DNA of 21,903 nucleotides from Elysia marginata (lineage: Eukaryota > Mollusca > Gastropoda > Plakobranchidae): assembly GCA_019649035.1 (NCBI GenBank), contig BMAT01002824.1, positions 6,974-28,876 of the forward strand, written 5' to 3'. This document shows positions 1-10,700 of the stretch, one piece after another. Position 1 is the first letter of the stretch. Every line of letters begins with the position of its first letter. The notes beneath the pieces are model-generated. The model did not search any database, had not been told where the DNA came from, and worked only from the letters and a program-made list of their open reading frames with translations. The position numbers were made by a program, and so were the translations under genes.

Positions 1-381
1 GAGTGAAGAAAATTGGACTTCTTGCAGATCTTGTACATTATGTGTACAGTATTGCACATACACTGTATAGTGTTTATAATTATATGCTGTAAAAAACCCT
101 TCCATGGGAAAACTGGCCTCCAGTTTATACTTTTGTAGGCCTAAGTGATACTGATTAGGCCTACATTACCAGACTTTTGTGTACTTCTATTTTTCTAGTA
201 ACAATTACCAACGGACTTTGCCGAAGATCCGCCCTTTTGAAATTACTGAATTGTAGTACCGAATTGTCAAGAATCCATTAAATTCAAACACCATTATTTC
301 ACTCAACATTCAGACAGTTACTCGAACTTGGCCCCCCGTGCAAGCTCCCAATTCAATCGTAAACTTGTGGTAAACTTACCA

Positions 382-445
382 AAACTTAGCCAGCCTGGTT
401 TAAAGCTAAGTTTAGTGCAACTAAAATTGGAGTAGCAAACTTAGC
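382..445. repeat. AAACTTAGC short repeats, one inverted pair
   Basis: AAACTTAGC at 382-390 is matched by GCTAAGTTT at 405-413 (a 9-bp stem with a 14-nt loop). A direct copy recurs at 437-445. Near-copies (TAAACTTACC, CAGCTTAGTT) lie around it. This could be a degenerate miniature repeat; nothing else identifies it. Confidence 0.6.
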
Positions 446-1757
446 AAGCTGAAATTGAATAATTTTACCACAGCTTAGTTAGCTAGCAGTCAAATTCAAA
501 ACTGACTGTTTTACTGCAACTGTACAAGAGTTTAGATTTAAATGTCCTTAAATTGAATACAGTCTAAAATGGCGGTTTCAGTGGGCCAATTTAAATGCCA
601 TCAAATATCTAGTACCGTTATAAGCTTACGGTTTATGATTAATTTTAATATATAGCAACTACAAAGAAAACAAAAATATCCACCAAAAAGGTTTGGCCCA
701 TGCAATGATGCACTTTTAACCTAGCCCTTCCACTTGAGCAGCCAGGTACAAAAAAAAATATGTATATGGACACAGCCTTCCAGTCCAAGTCTGCCTATTG
801 TTGGCTGTTTCATGTGCAGCCGAGTCCATTATAATTTGCACCTAGATCAGTAGATGATGCTAATGTGTTTATTACTACATGTATAATGGCTTATTTCGTA
901 CCGCAGTGGAATCCTAATGTTTGTTAATACATGTAGAAACCTCTCAGGGTCCGAAAAAAAAAATACTTTATTCAATGTTTATATTAAGCAGTAACAATCA
1001 GCCTAACAATGACATGAAGAAAAATGAAAAGGGGCTAAGAAATAAGAATATGGTTTATTTTATAATAATCAACCAAAAATTTATCTTTACAAGATTACAC
1101 TATTTCAGATTACCGGTTCTCTTTTGTAATGTAGGACCAACAAATACAATGTATAATTTGAAGTAAATTTAGTTTCTAATGAGTTTTGAATAATTATTGG
1201 TATCCAAATTGTGCACAGGGCTCTCTTACATGTTGTACATGTTTTTGCTGAGGGGTTCTGTTGTTGCTCCCTAACATAACACTAACAGTAACAGTGTGAG
1301 CACATCTGTGAGTGTGATCTTCTTTAAGTCACGTCATACTCATAGTATTGAAATTGTCAATGTTACCTCTAGGTGCACCTCCTCTCTCATTGACATGTAC
1401 ATGTGTATTTTGTTGCTTTCGTAAAAAACAAAACAAGAAGAATCTTTGAAAGGTTGTCACAGCTCAACTGGCAGCTGAGTTCCTTTTCTGTTCTAGAAAT
1501 AGAATGAAATCCAAATATTTGCCACCAATCTCATAAAACTCTCCAACTGATTGATAAGAAAATTTTGTGTAGTTTGTTGTTCTGGTCATCGATTATAATT
1601 GGTATTGAATGGTAACAGCCCTTATACTATTATAGATACCGGGAAATGAGAGAAAGTACACACGCACACCTACAGAGAGGGGGAGGGGGGTTCTACAACT
1701 ACTACTAGTACTAGTATAACTACTACCACCAGTAGTAATAGGGCACAAAATAGCCTA

Positions 1758-1820
1758 AGTAAAATAAAAACTAAGTCTTGGTATTGATTAGTAAAATAAA
1801 AACTAAGTCTTGGTATTGAT
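1758..1820. repeat. Tandem duplication, 32-bp unit, two copies
   Basis: AGTAAAATAAAAACTAAGTC and the following TTGGTATTGAT occur twice head to tail (1758-1788 and 1790-1820), with no mismatch over 31 bases. A CTA/GTA-rich short-repeat patch (about 1695-1740) sits just before it. It lies downstream of RAD21, with no coding signal. Confidence 0.9.
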
Positions 1821-3226
1821 CATTTGGATTCATGGTTGGTGGATACCATGTCCACTGCATTTTTTATGTTGAATGAAATTGAAAACTGTTCTCTTCAGAG
1901 CAACTGCATTCTTGCTTCGACTGGTTTCAACTCAAGACTCATTATACCTAACGGATTTTAGAACTTTCGTATTACTATAAAAAAAATTCTGCGAAAAATT
2001 TTAAAACTAAAATCTGCAAGAATAATCACAGTACTAAAACTCAGTAAAAACAATTTCCCTCTCAGTCTCAAGCAGTTAATATGAAACAGTTGTTGAAAAA
2101 TCTAGAGCATTCAAAAATTATTTTTTTCATTTACCACCTATATTTGGAATCAACAGAAAATGGGTTGTTCAAAATAGCTATGCTTTGTAATGTGAAAATT
2201 ACGACTTCAGACTAATTTACACCGGCTGCAGGAACTTCAACAAACCAGTAATTTTGGTATAATGCAATCTGCAATCAATAAGCTTTCACTGAACTGAAAA
2301 CATGTTTATTCTTAATTTTAACATTGCTACTAACCATGGACACAACACAGAAAATATTTTATGAGAGAAAACAAAACAAACAGAATCTCAATAAAACATC
2401 TTTAATACAAATGACGAATGTGATGTTGTGATGATGTGCTGTGTGTGAAGTCAATGAAAGAGGACAAATTAACAACAACATTAATAATAAAGTCAGAACT
2501 TTACACAAAAGGAATCATTAGGATGCATATGCTGCTGCCTATAGCCACAAAAATTGGTTAAAAAAAAGCATCCATTACCATACACGCAAACATTCAACTT
2601 TCTCACTCACTCCCTACAGAAGTGCCCGAGATTCAAGCTTATATAGCACCTTCTGAGCAAATAAAATCAACTTATTTCTCATATGCCTCTAAAGATTTAA
2701 GGTTTGAAGTTTTACTTTTACATGAAAACGAGCATTGTATTGGGACATAAAAGTTTTTCATAAGTGCTTTTGCAGTCCCAGAACACATAGGCTTTTGTAC
2801 ATCACATAGGTTCAGCTGTTGCTCTCCCTAATCTAAGCTTTAACAACAACATAATTTAAATTAACATGCACATCAACACACTTGTTGCAGTAGGGAACAA
2901 TCAAAAAGTCTATAAGTAAAAAAAAAATTTCATTGAAGACTCAAAAAGGTAATTTGTAAACATCCTAAATGAATACGTATGGAAGTAAATTTAAATTAAT
3001 ATTTTCTACCGATTCAATAAAATTTCATATCGATGGACCTAAGAACCCACATGGAAATATGAATTTACACCCTATTGCTGGCTTTACCAATATAAGGTAG
3101 TCATAGTAGAGTGACAGTACATCAGACACAAGTCTAAAATTTGACATAAATGCTGTATGCTAATAAAGAGACAAAGCAGTAGATTTTCTTCACACATTAC
3201 AAGTCAAAGGAAATTGAGAGAAGAAA

Positions 3227-3232
3227 TTTATT
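3227..3232 (-). promoter_or_regulatory. Candidate RAD21 polyadenylation signal AATAAA
   Basis: The minus strand reads AATAAA here. About 30-40 nt downstream comes a GT-rich stretch (cttgtaatgtgtg), as expected for a cleavage site. That would give a 3' UTR of about 1.3 kb. Other AATAAA copies on the same strand lie at 3671-3676 and 2305-2310, and in this AT-rich DNA chance copies are common, so the true site is uncertain. Confidence 0.35.
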
Positions 3233-4488
3233 TCTTAACAGGGAAGGAGGAAAATGAGTTTTAAAAGACTCTTACGTAGTGCCTGATTTATCCTTATTGT
3301 CTCATTCTTGTTTTCTTCTCCTATTGATTAGTGTCTAGGAAATTAAAAAATTAACTTTCACCCCATGGAAATACTCAATGTTATCCATATTTAGCTGGTA
3401 TATATATGTCAAATCACAAGTCGTTCTCTTGGGAAAATCTAGTTCTGTTTGTATAGAAAAGATAATACTGGGGGAAGAAACGCAATTACCCCTTGGCTGT
3501 TTTCTTACATTTGATAAATTAAGCAATGATTTACATGGTCAACCTCAGTCCGCATTGATATACTCCGTCTACTAGGCTCACATTATTGCAAGACAGCCAG
3601 CATCTCAGCTTTCATAACATCTTGGGCCTAACAAAGCTCTAATCCATGACTGTACAAAACTTATTTAAGCTTTATTGAAGAAAATTAGGTACTGTCTTAA
3701 AGTAAAAAAATTGGAAATAGCAAATTTCTTAACAAAGTTTGGGGATTGCAAATAACTATTTGTCTATGCTTTCTCGAGTTCGATGAAATTGTCACTCAAA
3801 GCCCACCGAGATCTGTAAAATTTATACTTCAACCTTATTTCAGTAAGAAACCATTTTCAAATAACTGACCCTTATTGCCCATCAAAATCATAATAATTCT
3901 GTACAACAGAAAGTTCTTAAAAAACATTGGCCCATGAGACAGGCCAGATTAACAAAAAACAAAGTGAATATCTGAAAATATTAACACCCAAACAGGATTA
4001 ATAACACAAACAGTAACACTAACAGTACAAACAAAATGTAGTTGATAAACATTAATTTATAAAGAGGAAAAAAAAGAGAGAAATTACGCAATTTTTAACA
4101 GAAAACTACAGTCAACAGAGCAATTCAATACTATTGTCCCAACTGTTGAAAAGATAAAAATCTCAACATTAGCCAGACTTATGAAGAAGGTATGCTTAAT
4201 TGATACATACTCCCCCATACAATGAACTGAAATTGCTAAATGATGGTGAGACGACGACAATGGTAACAACTGTGAAGTTATTAGGAGACACCTTTAAGTT
4301 TTAATATAAATATTTGCCAGCATGAAAATTAACATTAGACAACTTCAATATAAAGCATCACAAACCTAATAGTATATAAATATACTGTATAAACCTCCTT
4401 TAACAAACAAAATTCATGAATGTTTTTTCTCCATATTTACAAAGTGAATGAAATGAGAAATGCCGTTCAATGAAAGATAGTGTACAAA

Positions 4489-4788
4489 TTAGCAGGCCAC
4501 ACCAAAGTTTGGTCCCCTGCTGATGAGAATGTCCCCGAAAGCTTCTGTCTGCTCTGTGACAATAGCCTGATGTTTCTTCAGCACTAGCAGCGTGTAAAAC
4601 CTAGAGGCTGCCTGCTTCCTGTTGTGGTTGCAGGCCATGTCTTTGAAGCTAAGCGTGTCTGAAAAGGTGAAGGCATGTTCAAACATCTGTTGCATCTGCT
4701 GGGTGCGCTTGCTCCAGCGTTTCTCCTCCTGTTCTGCATTCTCAGGCATGCCCTCAGCCTCCAGTTCTTGTTCCAGGTCATCAAATGT
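4489..4788 (-). CDS. rad21: RAD21 last coding exon C12, C-terminal winged helix and stop (residues 580-678)
   Basis: The acceptor is a run of 14 C followed by ag|ACATTT; the stop is TAA at 4489-4491. [20 protein letters not shown], the [19 protein letters not shown] block and [14 protein letters not shown] form the kleisin C-terminal winged-helix domain, which caps the Smc1 ATPase head. NRKQAAxxFYxxLVLKK is the family signature. The end, [15 protein letters not shown], replaces human SDIIATPGPRFHII. Phase 0 fits C11 directly, so no exon needs to be placed in the intervening 2.1 kb intron. Confidence 0.96.
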   Translation of the reverse strand, partial: TFDDLEQELEAEGMPENAEQEEKRWSKRTQQMQQMFEHAFTFSDTLSFKDMACNHNRKQAASRFYTLLVLKKHQAIVTEQTEAFGDILISRGPNFGVAC

Positions 4789-7700
4789 CTGGGGGGGGGG
4801 GGGGAAACACACAGAATTGAGAAAATTACCAGTGTCAAACAATGCTCTGTAGAACTACCTTAAATCTTAAAATGATAGTATGCTTAATTAAGAGCATTTT
4901 AATTTTTATTAGTCTCTACTAAAAAAAATTCTGCACATCTGTCCTGTCTGAGTTTTAACTGATTGTAACCCACAAGTGTCAAAAGACTTTAACTACACCC
5001 AGAGTTTGCACCTTATTTACATTTCTTAACAAATTTGCTTCTACATGTCTCACATCCATGGTGAATGGGTTGGATGCCACGATTTTCATTTTCAAAGGTA
5101 TTGCTTTTTCAGACAAGATATTTTTTTCATCTTCCAACCGTTGAATATTTCATCAATATTTTTTGTAAAGATATAACTTTTGTTTGACATTACATATATA
5201 GCAAATGAAGAAAATTTTTAACTTTAAATGACATTATATATGACTTCTGACTCATTCGCCCTGAACGCGAGACAAATCTAGATGTTGACATGGTGAAGAC
5301 GAACCAAAAGATGCTGAAAAAGCATTCAGAGTCACTTTGCACCGAACAAAGTTAGTTTCATACTTTTAGCCCGTCCATAGATCTAAATTGAGACCAGCTG
5401 GTGACAGCGGCTCTTGGAAATACTGTTTGCTGTTGGGCAGCTGTGAGCTGTTCATGGGGCTCATTCAGTTATGAGCCTATCTTTGACATCAGCACTCCAG
5501 CACTTTGGTAGTCATGCTACCACTAAAAAACTCAAATCCGTACTGGTTGGCAGCTCTCCAACAAAGAGCAATTCACAACTTAATTGATTGAATCAATTGA
5601 GATAAGACTATTAACTTATAAATTATATCCATCTTGAGAAAATTTTAAATCTTATTTTTTTTTCCAGAACAAACCAGGATGCATTGATTTCTATTGAAGG
5701 TGCTATTAAAAATGAAACATTGTTTTCCATAATCATCCGTTAAACTAACCTCCTCGCCACCTTAGTACTAACTTGTATCTCCATTTTTTTCAAAATTTGC
5801 GCTATAACCATTTAGAGTTTTAGTGTGCACATAAAACTCAAACTCAACCATTTCAGATGGGGCAAAAGGGTTACAGTTGAGCTAATGGGGTGTTAACAAT
5901 TTAAAATACCATATCATTTTAGTATAAATAAGAAGATTTTTTGCCCCTTTTGGGTGACATGACTGGTTCAAAATATTCCAAAATCGTAGTTAGAATAAGA
6001 CAGCACCAATGTCATAGCTTTTTAATTCCTAACATTCAGATTATTAGATTTCGGTAAAACTGGAAATTTGAATTTCCATTCTAACTACATTTTGGTTGAT
6101 TTCTAGAATTTTATATTAGTTTTGTTTCCAAGATGTAGAAAATAGCTATTTTGGTGCAAAACAAAGCTTTTTTTTTTAAACCAGAGAAGTTCTGAAATTC
6201 AGGCTGCGAGATCAACCTTCAGCTTTTCACTTGGGACAGGCTATCTCAAAAGGTTTTCAGTGTAACTTCACCAAATTTGGTATACATGTAGGTCTTGGGT
6301 GTCGCTAGAACTCATTCCTATGGCTTTTTTTTAATCAATTTTTTAAAAATGTTGAGATATTTATCCAACTTAAGCTATTTTAACAGCATTTTTTACTTCG
6401 ATGGTGGAAAAACTAAAGCGTCCATGAAAATAAAAACTTATTCAAAATATCTTTTTTCCTAAGTGCAAAATGTTGTAAACATCATTTCAAAGAAATCTAC
6501 AAAGTTTAGTGGCATTTGATTGATAACTTTTTGAGATATCCTGTTCTGGCTGCAGCAAAAACAGCAAAAAATATGAAAATCGAGAAGAAAAAACACATCC
6601 AGTTTTGGGTAAACTTTACATAAAAGAAAAGAAAACACTTTTATTTAAAAAAAAATACTTTTACTTTCCATATTTGTGTTATACATAGATCCACTCATAA
6701 ACAATTTTACTTTGTAGACAAACACGCATCATGACAAGCATGGCGTCAATGCAAATTTATATATTTACCAGTTTAACCTGAACTTTATCAGGCTTACACT
6801 GTATTTGGACCACACTGAAACTAAATTTAGGATGGGTTCAGAGTAAAAAGATTCCAGTACTAAAGGCCAACTTACCACAGCAGGAGGGACAGATGCAGGT
6901 GGTACTGATGGAGGAGGTACTGAGAACGGATGTACAGATGGTGGACCCTCATCCAGCATTGGGTCAATGGTGGGCACAATGTTTGTGGGATCTGCAGGGA
7001 CCTCTGCTGGCTGCAGGGTCATTGTGTCTGGGATTTGATCAAACAGCGACTGATTGGCAGGAAGCTCAGGGGGAGGCTCCACCAACGACATTTGCTCAGA
7101 CCTGTAGCAGACCAGAGAAAAATCACATAGTAAACTCCAAATCATCAAAATACCCAATCACAAGTAAACTACAAGTAGAATAAAGTGTTTCCAATTACAA
7201 AGCTCGAGCAAAGCCGTTCACATATATCTTAGGTCCGGTCAATACTTTTTCCTCTTTTAAAAGGGCTGCATAAAGTGTAATGGGAAATGACCACTCTTAT
7301 CTTGGTACTTAACACAAATTTCTTTCAAATTGCAGACAGAGTAAAACTTAACTTAGGCAGTTTAGTGAAAAATTCAAAATTTTTCTAGCTACTTGAAACC
7401 TAGCTCAAGATATAGGTCTTATTGTTCTATAAAATTATCTTATTGAATTTTGTTGATGTCTTTGTAAGGTAATAAGTTATGAAATTTTTTCATATTAAAT
7501 TTACACCTAATTTCAGGTCAAAATTACTGTGATGTCATAGAATCTGCTTTGCCCAACCCCGGCCAGATCAGGCTTTGTTATTTTAGAACAACTTGATGCT
7601 GGGAAGTTAAACTTGGCTGAGTAAACTCAGAATTTATTAAAATTTGGCCAGATTTCATTTCTCTTTTAAATGACTGGTCAGAAATGGCTACTAAACCAAG

Positions 7701-10700
7701 AAAAGAAAACAAAATAAAATTCACTGTTGTTTGAAACTCGAAATTGCAGCTGTGACGTATGGGCTTTTCAGGCCTCTGCCACCACAGCAGGCGCTCACTA
7801 AACTTCCTAGTTGACCTGCACAATTCAGTTTAATTTTCCTGAGACCTTCTTCTTCGTGTTATCCAGATGTTTAGATTTTAAAGGATGTATACCCATCAGT
7901 TCCAGGAAAATAATTGTTTTTTTTTTTTCTTCTAGTTCTATAGGAGGGCCAAATAGGCTAGTGCTAAGCTCTGCAGTAGATTCCCAAATTTATTTTCTTT
8001 TTTCTTTGATTGTCAAGCTGAGACTATAAATACTGTGAACATTCCTGCTTTAGTCCGAAAAAATGGTCACCGTTTCTATCATAATGAAGTATATATGACA
8101 GATAAATGAGACTCTTGTCAACGCTATCAAGGGTCTAGAAGGCAGCGCCAAATGATTTTGAAGAGGAAAAAAAAATAAAACTGTAAAATGAGCGAAATGT
8201 CATAAACACAAATTGTCAACATTTAAACGTGGGTTTTATAAAAGACAAAGGGTAATACTTGCATAAAACAGGAGATTTGGCACCCCCAGTGTATCTTAAT
8301 AATGACCAAGCTGTCTTGCTTCAGATGTAAGTAATACCTGTGAGAAATATCTACATCCTGTTGTTGCTGCTGCTGTTGCTTCTGATGTCTCCCGACACCA
8401 CTAGATGAAGCTCTAGACTGGTCCTGGGCTATTGAGGGTTCCTCCACAATCGTGCTCATCTCTGACTGCCTGGTTGCGTCCAGGAGAGTGCTGTTACGCT
8501 CGTTCTCTCGAGCAACCTCAGGGGTGATGTCCAGGTCAATGCGAGACACACCGGGCTCAAAGTCGTCCGACACAGATTTACAGATCAGATTGCGGCTGTA
8601 GAGCTGGATGAGAAGATGAGCAGAAGAGGAGAAAAACTTAAAGTTAGTGCATGAATGACATCACAGTCTATTGACAGCCTTTCTATTGTCACTTGGACAC
8701 AGAATTTTTTCCTTCATATTTTTTACTAAATAATTTCTCTTACATCAACCCTACCCCTGCATTTTTTGCTTTATTGACAGGCTGAAATGATTTAAAAAGG
8801 CATTAAAAAGTAAACAAAGAATAAAAAAATTATGGCTTTTGCTAAATAAAAAGCTTGCAGTGAGATTTTCAAACATTTTATCTGTACTAATAACATACAA
8901 AGTTTAAGCTATTAATGTTGGATTGTTGCAATATAAAGGGATGCCAAATGACTAAATTATAATATTCATAAATAATAAAAAAAAAACCTCAAATGAGTGC
9001 ATTGCACAATATCAGACCCCAAAGTCCCGCAAAAAAAGGGATAAATGGATGAAAAATCCTGGCATTTGACACCCCTGGATAAAACTGCCGATTAACATAA
9101 AATGAAACAGAATTTAACAAAAAGACAAAAAAAAGGTACCTTATTTTTAAAAGAATCCAAAGTCTTAGGTCAGCATTAATATTTTCCTATTCATAGAACA
9201 CGCTCTAATAATATTCAAGTCTTATAACTGTATCCCGTACCTTAAAAATTCTCTTTGAAATCATTGCGCGACCAGAGAGCACAAAGATCTTCTCCACACC
9301 ACCTGTCTCCTTCCACAACATGAGTTTCTTGGTTGGGGGAGCCAGATCTAGAGATGTTACAATGTCTGAAGTATCTGAGAGCTGCAACTTCATAGTTTCA
9401 CTGGGAATTCCCTTCTGCTCGTCAACAATCAGCTTACGTTTCCTCTTGCCCTTTGTGACTGTGCCTGTAAGAGGACATATTAATATTTAGCAGAGAGAAC
9501 ATTGCCTCCTAAAATGACATAAATAAAAATAAAGAGCATTTTTATACAGCGCTTATCCACTAATCTGCTCTAGTCTAAATACATTGACAAGATTGAAATA
9601 TTGAAGGCATAGAATAAGCAGTGGTTAAAAATGAGGATGGCCATCAGTTTATAATTCGCTAGAGTAACTGCGGTTATGCGTAATAGCTGTCACCCCCCCA
9701 CAGCTCCTCTAGTTTTCGAGTGAGGAACTTGATCATACCAAAGATTTGTTGATCTTTCCTGCACAAACCAATGCTAGCTACACAAAGAATAGGTCCAAAG
9801 ATAGGCTGTTATTTGTTTCTTTAGATAGGTGAGTCAGGTACGTTGATGAACTGAGCCTCAGATTGACTGCAGCTTCCCTTAAGGTTGTTGCATATTTGTC
9901 TTGCCACCAGTCAAAATGGGTCCCAAGTTGAAATAGAAAAGTAGTAAGATTGGTATCACAGACCTGCTTATTTTCTCTACTCTCAAAAAACAACAAACAG
10001 AAAAGCTCTTTCATGCTGCTGTCTGAAGTTATAGCCCTTTGAAGTCAGCAGGGTTAGACTATGAAATTTTAGAAATGGGGGAAAACTTGCTTTAAAGTTT
10101 AGGCAACTAAAAGAAATAAAGTCCTTAGCAACCATATCAATTAAAATTTAACACATAAAACATACTTTCAACATGAATTTGGTGTGAAAATTGACTAGAA
10201 ATAACTGAAATGGTTTGAGCATCAACATCTAAAATAACTATGCCGTTTGACTAAAAACTGATTTAGATAGAATAGGAGACAAATTATATGTTTAATTAGT
10301 ATGGCTAGCAACCCATTAACATTAAAAAGTTGGTGAACAGAGCCTGTCTATTCTTACTTTCACTTTATCAAGTAGAAGTAATGCCTAAGAAGGGTTGAGT
10401 AATAATACTGCAATGTTGAGGCTGCTGTAAAGATGAACAGAGAAGGGACCATTTCCAAATGTACCCATTAACCATATTTATTCAATTAGTTGTCTACTTT
10501 CAACAAATAAAGAGTGACAAACTTGAGTCTGAAAGGAGGAAAAATAGACGCAAGGAGTGAGAAAATGAAAATCTGAACAATAGCCAAGAAATATAGGGCC
10601 TAGGGATATTCCACCAAACAGCCAAAATTAAACGTCTCTTAGCGTCCTTGTTTCATGCTATTGTGTGGGTAGGTTGACCTTCAAGCAATAGGCTGCCTAA

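Larger units (their letters stand above)
1..4488. other. 3' UTR and downstream flank of RAD21
   Basis: The upper part (to about 3200 or 2280, depending on the poly(A) site) should be RAD21 3' UTR. Below that is intergenic or unknown sequence. The small open frames on both strands lack splice context and recognisable residues. The stretch contains the two repeat patches listed separately, a GGGGAGGGGGG run near 1680, and many A or T runs. Confidence 0.7.

Noticed and set aside
921..1166. Plus-strand 81-codon open frame downstream of RAD21
   Set aside because: Lys/Asn/Ile-rich as expected from AT-rich DNA; no motif, no splice context.
2390..2395. Plus-strand AATAAA as the end of a convergent gene
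   Set aside because: No plus-strand coding signal upstream of it in the window.
4622..4863. Two plus-strand open frames opposite the last RAD21 exon
   Set aside because: Antisense shadows; the minus strand there encodes the conserved winged helix.
9778..10014. Minus-strand 78-codon open frame within the C8/C9 intron
   Set aside because: No recognisable family, no good acceptor/donor with phases fitting C8 and C9, which already join in phase.
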